The notes beneath the pieces are model-generated. The model saw only the letters and a list, made by a program, of their open reading frames with translations, was not told where the DNA came from and made no database searches. A program made the translations under genes and the position numbers. Positions 22,453-35,651 of a DNA stretch of 64,000 bases are shown piece by piece. Numbering within the stretch: position 1 is the first letter of the stretch; the number at the start of each line of letters is the position of its first letter. Source of the DNA: Gordius sp. MW1 (Eukaryota > Nematomorpha > Gordioida > Gordea > Gordiidae); the NCBI GenBank assembly GCA_964036665.1, contig OZ038530.1, forward strand, positions 23,520,001 to 23,584,000, given 5' to 3'.

Positions 22453-23266
22453 TTAGTCTTTTAATAGTAGTTCATTACGCCTTTTACTCGATGTTGCAAA
22501 CGAATTTATAATATCATCCGGGGGAATAACATTTATAAAGTCATGTTCTAAGCTCAATAAAGCTAAGGAAGATAACCTATCTTGTCCAATTGTGGAACGA
22601 AGATAAATTTTAATCCGTTTTAGCAGTGAGAACGATCTTTCGCATGAACCTGAAGTTATTGGGATAGTTAAAATTATTTTAAGCAAAATAATACAATTTG
22701 GAAACACTACTGAGGGCAAAATTTTAATAAGTGAAAAAATATCATTGCATTTTATTTTATTTGAAGATAAAGAGATAATGTTTTACAAAAAATGTTGCCA
22801 TATTTATTTCGCCGTCTTCCAGTTTTAATTCATAATGGTTAATGATTTCTGATATAAGAGATTTATCGCTAAAGGATGAAAAGTTTAAACCTTCTAAGGA
22901 CTTAAATAAATTACAATTAATTTTCGAAAATCTTATGTTTAATTCTGCTATTATTCTATCAATGATAGGATAATATAAATCAATTTTGAAATCAATTAAT
23001 GAATTAGTAGATTCAAAAGAGTAAAATGTGGCATATTTTTTGGTTTTTTAATACGTTTAGAAGGTAATAAATCAAAAATTGCAGCTAAATCTTTTGCCTT
23101 ATTATAAAGAATTTGATAGTGGTCCTCATTTCTAATATCATTTAAAGTTAATATTAGGCTATTAACCGTTGTAATTGCATTTATTAAACAAATATCTGGG
23201 CTTTGAAACTCGTTAATTAAAACTTTTATTCAGAAACAATAATAATAACTTTATATTGTTTCTTAA
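22453..23266 (-). pseudogene. hAT transposase C-terminal relic (ZMYM/TTF-like hAT)
   Basis: The most conserved piece (22453-22719) reads IILTIPITSGSCERSFSLLK then RIKIYLRSTIGQDRLSSLAL, the hAT dimerisation block of the SASCERSFS type. To the right, on the same strand, are pieces like FEIDLYYPIIDRIIAELNIRFSKI-related text and NEDHYQILYNKAKDLAAIFD. The sequence changes frame at least once and has no N-terminal catalytic region or zinc finger, so it is a dead, 5'-deleted copy. Confidence 0.7.
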
Positions 23267-23880
23267 TGTAATGTTTGGCGAGTAAAAAAGGGCTGAGCGA
23301 AGGATTTAAAATAACTTTATTTACGCTAATACGTCTAAATATTTACAATTATAAAGACGATTTACAATTAAAGTGATTGGCGACGGTAAAATTATAATGT
23401 TCCGTAAAATTACAATAAAAGGGGAAAGATGTAGGGATTGGGGACAATTACAAGGATTTAGGAAGAGTACAAAGTTTTGGAAAAATTTATAAGGACTGAA
23501 TTATTGACATGGGATTTCGCTTTTATAGCTGTTGAATCTTCCCAGGGTGGTGGACTTGATTGAAAGAGCAATGTACGGGAAATCTTCAGACAGGGCTGCA
23601 AAAATGAGTTCCATATGTGACTGGGTTAAAAATTAAAATAAAAAGTAATTAAAAAAAGAAAGCGCCAAAGAAAATTAGCCACTTCCGCGTCTAGGTTAAC
23701 CCGCGGTAAAAATGCCTTCCTTTGACCAATTCCTTTTTTTAATTATAAGGATTGCAGAACCGTTCTTTAACCCTTTTACATTAATATTAATAAAATAAAT
23801 CTAAGTAAGATCAAAGTATACCGCGGACATTAAAACGCGATATACCAACATATGGTTACGTGGTATACACGTATACCACA
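23267..23880 (-). repeat. 3' LTR of the Gypsy element at 23-29 kb
   Basis: Aligns end to end with 28115-28729; TG...CA termini. Confidence 0.85.
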
Positions 23881-26800
23881 CCTTTCCCTTTTATTGAGAA
23901 GTCGAAGGGCCAGGGCTGTCCAAATTCAGGGTGTCCATAATCACCCCGGACTCCAGCTCTGTGATATCGTTGGGTTGGGTTGTCTTTCCCAAACCGGTTT
24001 TTAATTTTAAGCACATTGGGGGCAGGTGTTTGGCCTTACACCCCCAACACTTTAAACTTTGGCACACTAATACTGGGCGATGTTTGGTGTTCAGTGAACT
24101 TTAAAAAGTCGGGTGAGTACCTTAATTTACGATTCAAAAACTCATAGCTAACCGGAGCACGATTAGGATACCGTGGTGACATATTGTGATAAAGTTTAGA
24201 TAACCACGTTCCGTCCTTCGTTACTTTAGCTATGTTCAACCATTTTTTAACAATACCTACATACCTTTCTACCTGCCCATTAGAGCTTGGATGGTACGGT
24301 GGAGTTAAAATATGGTTAATTTTATATTTTAAACAAAATTATTTAAATTCGTTGCTAACAAAAGCTTTACCATTATCCGTAACAATTATTTCTGGAAACC
24401 CGTAATTCTCTATCAATTCTTTTAAAATTGTAATTGTTACTCTACTTGAAATATTTGATATAATTTTAAATTCCGTCCAACCGGAAAACGCATCTACTAT
24501 TAAGATGTACCGTTTTTTATCTAATTCGAAAAAATCTATGTGTATACGCTCCCATGGAAATTTAGGACGAGGCCACCTAGATTTTTTATTCCTACGCGGC
24601 ATTGGTGCATCAAGCTTACAAAGCTCACACTGCCTTACGAATTTTTGGATGTCTCTAGTTAATTGCGGCCACCAGACGTATTGTCTGGCCAAGCCTTTCA
24701 TTTTAACCATCCCACAGTGTCCCTGATGTAATATTTTTAGCACTTCCTGACGAAGCTTAATCGGTACCACTAACCTTTCATGCTTTTTAAGAACATTATT
24801 TTCTACATATAATTCGTTCATAACATGTTTAAAAGGGGTAGGTACATTAATTTTATCGTCTAAGCCTGCCAAAATATCTTTTACTTTACATAATTCAGGG
24901 TCCGCGTTACTTTCCTTAACAATATCGTCTAAATCTAAAATATTTAAAGCATTGATTACATGTCCTCCTATTATATCACAAGACAAAGGTAAATCATCGG
25001 CCTCAATGGTATCTGCGCCCAAACGCGATAGTACATCAGCCAAATGATTGTCCTTTCCCTTGCCGTATTTTAGGGTTAATGTAAAATTTCCCAACATTAC
25101 AAGCCAACGTTGTAATCTAGGAGACATTAATAGTTCGGCGTTCGCCTTTTTAAATAAAGCAACAAGCGGCTTATGATCTGTAACTACAGTAAACGATTTG
25201 CCAATTAAATATTCGCGACATCGTTGTAAACCGTAAATCATCGCTAATGCCTCGCGTTCTATAACAGAATATCCCACCTCCGTTTTATTTAATTTACGCG
25301 AAAAATACAAAACTGGATGCTCCATTCCATCCTCAACCTGACATAATGCGCCTCCATTACCAATATTAGACGCATCGACCCTTAGTATATGTTGTTTATT
25401 AGGGTCAAAACATCTTAAAATGGGTTTTTTAAGCAAGATATTTTTCAAAAAATCAAATTTTTCAATATCACTTCTACTCCATTTAAATATGATGTCTTTT
25501 TTTGTCAATTCGTATAATGGTCCAATTTACTGTAATAATTCATTAAACCCATAAATGACGATAGTTCCTTTTTATTTGCAGGTAACTTAACATTTTTAAT
25601 GGCTTAGGTGTAATTATTGATAAATTTACTGTAATAATTCATTAAACCCATAAATGACGATAGTTCCTTTTTATTTGCAGGTAACTTAACATTTTTAATG
25701 GCTTCTATCTTGTCATACTTTGGTTGAATATTACCATTATTTAAAATATGTCCTAAATAGACAATTTGTTCAGTCCCAAAAACACATTTTTTAGCTGAAA
25801 CTTTTAAACCTTTTAGACTAATTAAATTCAAGACCTGAACAAGACGCAAATCATGCTCTTCTTTTGTTCGTCCCGTTATTAATATATCGTCCAAATAAAA
25901 TATTATACCATCTAAATTACTAAAAATCGACGCCATAGCACGCTGAAAAATAGCTGCTGAAATGCTTAAGCCAAAAGGTAGCCTTTTAAATTTAAAAAGT
26001 CCGGCATCAGTATTAATTGTTAGGAGCCGCGATGACTTTTCATCTACCTGTAATTGCAAGTAAGCGTTGGCAAGGTCAATTTTTGAGAAAAATTTAGCGC
26101 CTATTAATTTAACAAAAATAATTTCTAATCTTGGCAATTATTTTACCTCAATGATACATTTGTTTACCGTGATTCTATAATCAGCACAAACCCTAACTGT
26201 ACCGTCAGTCTTCCTGACCGGTACCAAAGGTGTAGCCCATTCTGAATAGCCAATAGGTTCAATTACGTTATCCTTTAACCATGTTTTAATTACTTCGTCG
26301 ACCTTATTTTTCAAAATTAAAGGTACGCGCCTGGCAGCACAAAATTTAGGAATTGCATTTAAATTAACTCGAACCGAAAATATTTCGTCATTTAAGCATC
26401 CTAAACCAGGTTCAAAAATTTTAGAGAATTGGTTTTTTATATTATCAATTTTGGTGTGCCATGTTGTGACCAAATTAGGCTTTGCCCCCAGGTTAGCTAA
26501 TTTATGGCAAGTGGGTTCCAGAGGTACCCCGCACTGTAAATCGGCATGAAAAATGGGTCGTTTATGGCAGACGGGACCTCCCGGGTTATCTGATCTATGG
26601 GCTATGTGCCCTAAATCAGAATGAAAAACGGGTGTGAAATCCCTGCACTGTGAACTACCTGACAACGCCTTCGACATCACCATGGACTTAACATCAACCT
26701 TGAAAATTTCGCGGGCATTACTTTTATTACATAATCCCCACCATTGAATTTGGGGCCCAATTATCCTAATCCAGGACCAGCCCATTATATTATCGACATT

Positions 26801-28114
26801 CTCTTTAATAATATATAAATCCAATTCAACCACAAATCCTGCCACTTTAACTAAAACATTAATCCTACCCAGGACAGTAATGAAAGTATTATCAACTTGT
26901 TTTGCAATTATATTGGCAGTTTCCAAATCACGGTTGGGCCAAAATTTTTTAAACGTTTTAAAACTAATTATTGAAATTGCTGCGCCAGTATCTAATATAA
27001 AAGACAGCTTAAAATTATCGACATTTACTATCACTAAAGGTGAAGCTGACGAATTTAAAACTTTATTTATATCTACCGTGCGCATATTTATATAGTTCGA
27101 ACTATCCTGCGCTAGTCAATCAAACACAGCCTGCCCACTGGCAGCTGTTTGCGCTTGATTGACATGTCCCCTGCATTTATAACAAAATTTCCCGTCCGCA
27201 ACCTCTTTCGTGTTATAATTATTTGAAGTTGTTGGTGCGTTAAAACTTGGGAAGTTTTTGTGGGTAAATCTATGGTCTGTGTAGGGTTTATTGGGGTGCG
27301 CATAATTACTAAAATTATTTCTCGGACCGCGTTGTGCAAAATTTTCCGAAATATATCTGAAATTTTCATTATTACGCCTTTTAAAGTATCTATTATCACA
27401 ATCTTTCTTAAGGTGTCCCCGTTGCCCACATCCGTCGTAACACCTTATATTAGACTTAAAATTAGACTTAAGTAAAAAAACCTTTTCTACTCTTTTCAAT
27501 TTATACCACACAAATAAAACTAGTACGGTTAAAATTGATATATATACAAGTAATTTATCCGCGCACAAATAATTAAAAAAATTAATGCCAATCGACGGTG
27601 GCGTGTAAAAACCAAACATTATAAATTACCAAATTCAATCCAAACTATATTAAAATCAATTAAACTAAATAATTTAAATAGAAATCAAATTTAATCAAAC
27701 CAAGCAATCTAAATTAATTAAATTAAATAATTTAAATAGAAAATCAAATTTAATTAAACAAAGCAATTTAATCAAAATTAATTAAATCTACCAAAAGTTT
27801 GCGTTTAATTAAAAAAAAATTAAAATTAAACAAGAGCAAATTAATTATTACAACGTATACAGTAACCATTTTATTAAGCATAGACGTATATAATAATTAT
27901 TCAATGTAATTATTGTTATCAACAATATGATTATCAAACATAAAAACCCTTTATCCATTATTATGCATTAATAAATTTTTTTACAATAGAAATTTTAACT
28001 GATTTTATTCCAACATTTTAATAAAACAAATACTAATTTTACGTTAATATTTAAATATAAAATATTTTTACTTACAATTCCTTTTTTTTAAGAAGAGGGC
28101 GAATCTGACACCAA

Positions 28115-28729
28115 TGTAAAGTCTGACGACCGAGTAAAAAGGGCTGCGCGAAGGATTTAAAATAACTTTATTTACGCTAATACGTCTAAATATTTACAAT
28201 TATAAAGACGATTTACAATTAAAGTGATTGGCGACGGTAAAATTATAATGTTCCGTAAAATTACAATAAAAGGGGAAAGATGTAGGGATTGGGGACAATT
28301 ACAAGGATTTAGGAAGAGTACAAAGTTTTGGAAAAATTTATAAGGACTGAATTATTGACATGGGATTTCGCTTTTATAGCTGTTGAATCTTCCCAGGGTG
28401 GTGGACTTGATTGAACGAGCAATGTACGGGAAATCTTCAGACAGGGCTGCAAAAATGAGTTCCATATGTGACTGGGTTAAAAATTAAAATAAAGTAATTA
28501 AAAAAAGAAAGCGCCAAAGAAAATTAGCCACTTCCGCGTCTAGGTTAACCCGCGGTAAAAATGCCTTCCTTTGACCAATTCCTTTTTTTAATTATAAGGA
28601 TTGCAGAACCGTTCTTTAACCCTTTTACATTAATATTAATAAAATAAATCTAAGTAAGATCAAAGTATACCGCGGACATTAAAACGCGATATACCAACAT
28701 ATGGTTACGTGGTATACACGTATACCACA
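28115..28729 (-). repeat. 5' LTR of the Gypsy element at 23-29 kb
   Basis: Partner of 23267-23880; primer-binding site at its inner edge. Confidence 0.85.
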
Positions 28730-28863
28730 CTTAATTAAGATAAAAAAAATAATGGTGGAAGGGGCCCGGGGGCCCACGATTTTTCTCTTGGGGGGGCCCA
28801 TGGGGCCCGGTTTTTGCTCTTGGGGGGCCCGGGCCCCCTGGGCCCCCCCTAGCTACGCCACTG

Positions 28864-29618
28864 AGAACAATAAATAACTTCTCCTACCTAACTAAAATAT
28901 TCTACGAAGAAAAATAAATATCTGATTTTTCATGGTTAAATTCTCGCTATTTAAAACTTGTCGTTGCCCTCCTCAATTTGAATGAGGGATGCCGACCGTC
29001 CAATGTCTGCATATTCACGTATATTACATCCTATTCACACGCTCATTATTCTCCCCCTTTGTGGGAAAAGGTATTACACGTAATCTCATTTGCATAGACG
29101 CGAACAGCTTAGTTATCACGGCTACAACAGGAATATTATTATATATATAAATATATATCTTAGATACAAATTTTAATACCTTTAAGACACTTTAATATTA
29201 ATATTAGTCCATTCTTAGCATAGATATGGAAGGGAGACTAGTAATTTTATTGGAGCTAATTTTGTTTGTCCATATATTTAAAATAGGGAATAGTATAAGA
29301 TTCGTGCAAAAAACAAGGTATCTGGGATATGTAAAACTTTAAATATAAATATTAAAAAATCTATACTAGACTTTAAATAAAAATGTCAAAAAATACTTAT
29401 TACAAGATACAAACGACTATTATATTAGATACAAGTTTTTGTGGTACAGCCAAACACTGATTTTAGATATATTATTTTATAAGTCCTTTCTTTGCTATTA
29501 TCAGTTTAATAAAATAATATCATCTATAGCATAATTTTTTAAAAAGTATTTTATTTTTATAGAACAACCGTGATAATTAAATTTCCTCCTTTAAAAAATT
29601 TGTTTATTAAGTATAAAA
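28864..29618. other. No recognised feature
   Basis: About 750 bp of AT-rich sequence to the right of the hAT end. No exon, repeat family or RNA gene recognised. Confidence 0.4.
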
Positions 29619-31187
29619 CTCGGGCCTTCGGCCCTCGTGGGAAGGGGGAGAAGGGAAGGGAAGAGGGGAAGGGAAGGGGGGACGACTCATCTGTACTTCG
29701 TATAAATGTATCCTATGCAATTTATGGGCGAGAAAGGTGGGAAGGGGCGAGAATGCCTATAGGGGGGTATTAAATGACTAATGATTAATTAATTATTTAT
29801 ACAAATTTTTCATTATAGGCAAAATGTAATAAAGGCAAAATGTAATATAGGCAAGGGTTAGGGTTAGATTTAGTGTTTGCATCTAGTTGATATTACATTA
29901 GTTTTTATGGCCTTTAGAGATTATGGGTCTAACAAACATTATATTATAAAACAACACAATGTTAAGAATTTGCAGAATTGTTGGGAGAAATTTTTTGTTG
30001 AATTTGAACAATTTTTAATTAAAAAAATCAAAAATTTGGCCAATGGTCACTTTTTCTCTATTGGTCAGTACCAACAGATACTCTATAAGTCAATTATAGC
30101 CAAAAAAACGGAAAAAAAAATTTTGATGCTCACTTTGGCCAATGGTCATTTTTTTCCATTGGTAAGCAGCCAGCACACGGTAAAAGTGGATATAAATTCA
30201 TAAGATTAAAAAAAACGAAAAAAAAATTTTCGAATCACATTTTGGCCAATGGTCATTTTTTTCCATTGGTCAGCAGCCAGGACACGGTAAAAGTGGATAT
30301 AAATTCATAATAGTCAAAAAAAAACGAAAAAAAAATTTTCGAATCACATTTTGGCCAATGGTCATTTTATTCCATTGGTCAGCAGTCAGCGGACGGCCAA
30401 AAAGTCATAATAGCAATGGTAGGAACAGGTCCAATCATAATAGTCAAAAAAAAACGAAAAAAATAATTTCGATTCACATTTTGGCCAATGGTCATTTTTT
30501 CCATGTCAGGAGCCAGCGGACGGCCAAAAAGTCATAATAGCAATGGTAGTAACAGGAACAATCATAATAGTCAAAAAAAAACGAAAAAATAAACTCGGAT
30601 TCACATTTTGGTCAATGGTCATTTTTTTCATTGGTCAGCAGCCAACGGACGGCCAAAAAGTCTTATTATCAATGATAGTAACAAGAACAATCATAAGAGT
30701 CAAAAAAACTCCGGGATTCTAACCCAAAAACTAGTTAAATTGCATAGCAATTAAAAGTAAACAACTTTTATTTATGTTTATTATATAACATTGGTCAGCA
30801 GCCAGCGGACGGCCAAAAAGTCATAATAGCAATGGTAGAAACAGGAACAATCATAATAGTAAAAAAAAACGAAAATAATAATTTCGATTCACATTTTGGC
30901 CAATGGTCATTTTTTTCATTGGTCAGCAGCCAGCGGACGGCCAAAAATTCTTATTATCAATGATAGTAACAAGAACAATCATAAGAGTCAAAAAAACTCC
31001 GGGATTCTAACCCCAAAACTAGTTAAATTGCATAGCAATTAAAAAGTAAACAACTTTTATTTATGTTTATTATATAACTAGTTAAATCGCATAGCATTAA
31101 AAGTAAACAACTTTTATCTAAAAAACTAGTTAAATCGCATAGCAATTAAAAGTAAACAACTTTTATTTATGTTTATTATATAACTAG
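29619..31187 (+). mobile_element. Helentron-like element, copy 2, left part
   Basis: Begins CTCGGGCCTTCGGCCCTCGTG plus a purine tract, then GCCTATAGGGGGG, then tandem ~120-bp units with TTGGCCAATGGTCATTTTTT, and several short AACTAGTTAAATTGCATAGC repeats. It is cut at 31187 by the LTR element and resumes at 41114. Confidence 0.65.
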
Positions 31188-31941
31188 TGTTGTATTTCGC
31201 AACTACTGTTGTGTCTCAGAACTAGGGGCGGGGGTGTTTTATCTCGGAAAATGGGAGAAGTATTGGCACCTTTAATATCAATTTCCAAATAATTTATTTT
31301 GCCACTTTCGCTTCCAATAACAACGATAGGTATATATAACTATGTAACCACGAAACGAATTACAGTACAATGATAATAACGCGGGAATATAATTCTCTAG
31401 CGATTAAACAGGGGGAGAAAATTGATTCTAATGTGGGAAATTCTAGTTCTCTTAAGTATTGGAGGAAGGAACTATTTGGAGTAACGTTCGGAAAATAACG
31501 TTCTGCGTGAGAAACATTCTGAAAGCAATGTTCTGGTGTGTATCGATTTTCGTTGGGCTTTTATAGGTTCGATTTTGTTGGCCTGGATCTTTATCCTTGA
31601 AACTTCTTTACTTTTCTAACCCATCTTACCGCGCCAATTTCGTGATGAATGGCCCTAACTTCCAAGGTTTTCCCACGGCCTTTGGAAACTTCAACTGACA
31701 GTTATAGTTTTCCCCTACGTTTCTTGTGCCAATTCAATATTTATTACTAGGGTTTGTTGTATCCTTGCTTCTTTCTGATCCTTCTTTCGGGCCAAGTCGT
31801 AATTTACGGCTTTGTTTTGCTGTATCCTTGTGCTATTTTGTTACCAACCCAAACTTCTGTGACCTTCCTTCGTTCTTAGCCCTCCTTCCGAAGCGCGTCA
31901 CATGCGCTTCCTATTAAGGAGTGGGTCGCATGGATATGACA
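31188..31941 (-). repeat. 3' LTR of the outer Gypsy element
   Basis: 754 bp, TGTTGTATTTCGCAACTACT at its left edge, ATATGACA at its right; same length and apparently same sequence as 40360-41113. Confidence 0.9.
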
Positions 31942-34608
31942 CCTTCCTTTTTTCTGGGATCCAGTCTCGGGGGGGGGGTCTCCTATTGCGTGTTCACGGT
32001 GATTGGGTCTCGCAGGTGGGTGAAGCAGGTGGTTGGATCAGGTGGGTGAAACAGGTGGTTGGGTTTTCTTGGCTGTCGGTCCTTATCTTTGTTATTTGTC
32101 AGCCGGGCTATTGGGACTCGTCTAATTCATCGCCGTGGTAGGGTACCTGCTATGAAATATAAATGCTGCCTGATCCCTAATACAGGATCAGTAGCCCTAT
32201 CGTCTTCGACATCAAAATCTTTTTACGTAATAATCGCTTTTATTTCTAACCACAACACAAAATTTTCATATTAACATATGGGGAATAATTGTTATCGAAT
32301 GGCAAGCCAAGCGCAAACCAATTATATAATTAACACGCCAAAGGGGGGGGGGGTTTGTGCATATTAGGGCCATTATCCGGTGGAAGTGGTCATTTCCATA
32401 ACATCTTGTTCTTTCTTACAGGTACTAGGGGCGTCGCCCAATAACTAAATGATACCGGTTTGGTTATACCTTCTTTAACCCACTTGTTTAACTCCTCCTC
32501 TATCTCGCTGCGCCACTCATACGGTACTCTTCGGGCTGAACAAAATTTAGGAGTTACTCCTGGCTTTATTTTCATCGTAGCCTCATAATTCTTCAAACAC
32601 CCTAATTCCTTATTGAAAATCCTTGAAAACTCTGCACAAATCTTATCAATTTTCGCGCCTGTACTCTCCTGCAACATTAACTCTATAGTCACTAAATCAT
32701 TACACGATGTCGGCTCAGTTCTTATTTTATTAAACCAATCAACCTCAAAATTTTGAATCCAATCCCATCCTAGAATATTATTAACTCCTAGGTCCGATAT
32801 ATATAATGTTAAATTTTTAACAACTCCACTTACGGTCACACGCACGTCGCATTGTCCTATCAATTTTATATTGTCGTTATTAAATAGTCGCGCTTCCAAT
32901 CTTGTCTCTTTAAATAATCCACCGTTACAAATTCGAAACCAATCATCTTTATTAACTATAGTTAGGGATGAACCGGTATCAAATATAAAATTAAGTTGAG
33001 TTTTGTTACACGTTATCTTTACGCGGGGAACTTGTTTAGTTTTAATTTCAAGCATATTTATAATAGAACTTTGCATTACTTCCTCTTTTATCGATTTTTG
33101 GCGGATAAAATTCCCTAAAAGATCATATTTACTCGGCGGTATTATGTTAATTATTTTCAAATCTCCTTTAAGGGGTGTTATAGTTAATATAGTACATTTG
33201 GGATAGATAACAAGGGTGGTTCTAACTTTAAGATTTGTTATCGTAAATCTATTCAATTTTTCATAGTCATACCAATATTGATATATTAAAAATATAAATC
33301 TTCGACACATATACTTATAAAAGTTACTCAGGTTGACCTTATCAATCTGCTCGCTACCCTTCCAAGGATTCAAATAAAGCTTCATTTTACTAGTTTTACA
33401 TTTATTTATTTCCGTTACATTATTTCTTCCCTTCCTTATTTTATCTTTGTACTGGGTTTTGCTTTTCGGTACTCTAAAAACGGTGGATTGCATAAATGAT
33501 TTTAAATTTAAACGGTCATAATGATATTCGCCCAAAACACAAAAATTGGTATTTCCTAACCAATAAAATTTATTCCAGATCTTAAATCGCCTACACGCCC
33601 GTGAGTACGATTTAATTATATACGTTGGTGGAGTATTAGGAATCTCGAATGGCTTAACCACAATTTCTCTGATCTCCATTCCACTCGACCTATTCCCAAG
33701 ATTTTTTATCTTTCGACAAACCATCTCTTTATACTCACCCAAAATATATGAAAATATACAATTATCTTGTATATTAAAAGTGTTTATAGTAGAATCGTAT
33801 TTATTCCGTTTAAGTGTGTTACGCCTCCAATTTATTTCTAAAGTACCAAACTGCACTATATTTATCATAATTTTGATGAAAATCTTCAAAACCCAAAAGA
33901 ATTTATTCAACATTTTAAATTTCCCAGATTTGTCCCTTTATAATTATTAATTCGTTTTACTTTATTATTAATTCGTTTTACTTTAACTTCTTCATGCCAA
34001 TGATACCTTTCCTTTTTTTTTTATCGGTTCCCGAGTAGTCAAAAATTTATATTTATATATATTAATATTACTATATCCCATGCAAATCAAACAAATTAAT
34101 ATTTTAATCAATAACTCGATTAAATTTATTGTGAAAATCAGAATTTTATATTATATAACTCATTCGTCGAATATTAATATCCTAATCAATACAATCTATA
34201 ATATTAAAAAACATGTGGGGCTACGAAAATTATGGAGAATATGTCAGCTATTATTTTTATTATATTGTTAAGGATTACATTAATATAATACATTAAATTA
34301 AACCAAGTATACGTTTAAGGCTTATATTTGGGAAATAACATTTTATTTTTGCAAAAATCAGAATAATGCCCAATATTACCACAATTTACACAACGGGGAG
34401 TTACATAATTATTTTTATTTTGGGTTGGAGTATGTAGTGGTGGATTATTTGATTGCTTATTATTAAAATAACAATTTCGTTGGACATGATTAGTATTTCC
34501 GCACGTAAAACATCTTAATTTGCGTTTATTCATAAAATGCCCAATTAAAATACCGCATAATAAAATAAATAAATAGTCAATATAATTACATAATTCCCTA
34601 AGCATATG

Positions 34609-34877
34609 TGTGATGATCAGTAACCTTTTCCATGCGTGTATAATAGGATAACCGCCATTTTGTATATAATGTAACGAATAGACGTATCTGAAGAAAGAAT
34701 CACGTGATATGTGGCCTGTTTTTGTTTGGTGTAATCGCATGTTGTAAATTTGAATATTAAAAAAGATCATTTTTCGGGATTATTACATATTGTATAAATA
34801 AAGATACCTGTTGGGGAGTTAATAAAGTTGAATACTTGATCTAGAATATCTTAACGCCCTCAAGGCCTATTCTGACA
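34609..34877 (+). repeat. 5' LTR of the inner Gypsy element
   Basis: 269 bp; partner at 39751-40020. Contains a TATAAATAAAGATA word that may serve as TATA/polyadenylation signal. Confidence 0.9.
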
Positions 34878-35228
34878 ACTGGTGTCAAGAAGAAAACTAT
34901 TTTGGAAAAAAAAAAATAAAAGACTATTTTGAAGAAAAGAAAAGAAAACATTGGGAACAACAAAAATATACCTTCAAACAATATACCAAATGGCTTTGGT
35001 AAGTAATTGCTTTTATGATTGAGTAAATTATAAACATTAATCCAGTTAAATGAGTGATAATATTTAGTCACAATTATAGGATATGAATAATTACATGTTA
35101 ATGATATTTCTCGCTTTAATAGTGTATTTCATTTGCTCTTTTAAGGTGCTACGTATTGCATTGATTAAACTACTGTTATATTCGTTAATTTTTGTTTAGT
35201 TTGTACTTTTTTTTAAAAAAAAAAAAAA

Positions 35229-35579
35229 ATGTTCGGATCAAAAGCTCCTACGTTTGACATTACCATAATTTTCAATTGTTTGCTCGAAAACATTGTTTTA
35301 GTTAGTTTGATTTTTGTAATAATTGTTTTATTATTTCTTTTAAAAAAAAATAATGAGATCATTGGAGCTTTGGAGTTAAGGGATGGGCCTAGATGTTTTG
35401 GATGTAATGGGGTAGGACACATCCGAAGGTACTGCCCGAGAGAAGAGCGAAGGGTATGGCAAAGAGGGCCCCGAGGTGGCAATGATTTGATTAGAGGACG
35501 GGGTCATGATTTGATTAGAGGAGATGAGCCGGGCACAAGTAATTATAGTTGTAAGTGCAGGAGAGGAGAGACAGGGTAG
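35229..35579 (+). CDS. Small Gag-like zinc-knuckle protein of the inner Gypsy element
   Basis: 116 residues. A hydrophobic N-terminal stretch (IIFNCLLENIVLVSLIFVII) is followed by a CCHC knuckle RCFGCNGVGHIRRYC and an Arg/Gly-rich tail, suitable for RNA binding. It is much shorter than a full Gag, with no capsid domain that I can recognise. It directly precedes pol. Part of a mobile element, not a host gene. Confidence 0.6.
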   Translation: MFGSKAPTFDITIIFNCLLENIVLVSLIFVIIVLLFLLKKNNEIIGALELRDGPRCFGCNGVGHIRRYCPREERRVWQRGPRGGNDLIRGRGHDLIRGDEPGTSNYSCKCRRGETG

Positions 35580-35651
35580 CAACCAGGGAGGGCTGCTACA
35601 CCTAGAAATAAACATCTAAATTTTTTTTTAGCCCAGTCCATTCCCCAACAT

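Larger units (their letters stand above)
23267..28729 (-). mobile_element. Ty3/Gypsy LTR retroelement, broken
   Basis: Two ~614-bp LTRs starting TGTGGTATACGTG on the minus strand, flanked by a perfect 5-bp duplication CTTAA (23262-23266, 28730-28734). A primer-binding site TGGTGTCAGATTCGCCC lies inside the 28-kb LTR and a purine tract (AAAAGGGAAAGG) inside the 23-kb LTR. Parts from 5' to 3': Gag with a CCHC knuckle (about 27.6-27.1 kb), aspartic protease (FILDTGAAISII), reverse transcriptase (FYLDDILITG), RNase H, integrase with HHCC finger and catalytic core (26-24 kb). Several breaks; LTRs differ slightly, so fairly young. Typical Gypsy order. Confidence 0.9.
21230..28863 (-). mobile_element. 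hAT element (CAGTGGCGTAGCTAG ends) interrupted by a Gypsy element
   Basis: Matching 15-bp ends CAGTGGCGTAGCTAG at 21230 and, inverted, ending 28863; both are followed inward by G-rich tracts. A hAT transposase C-terminal relic on the minus strand lies between (22453-23266). The Gypsy element 23267-28729 sits inside with its own 5-bp duplication. The 8 bp beyond the right end (AGAACAAT) recur 26 bp outside the left end, not immediately adjacent, so the left boundary is uncertain. Confidence 0.5.

Noticed and set aside
34315-34770. A 151-codon minus-strand frame
   Set aside because: Only its left part (to 34608) belongs to the outer Gypsy Gag; the rest is chance reading through the LTR of the inner element.
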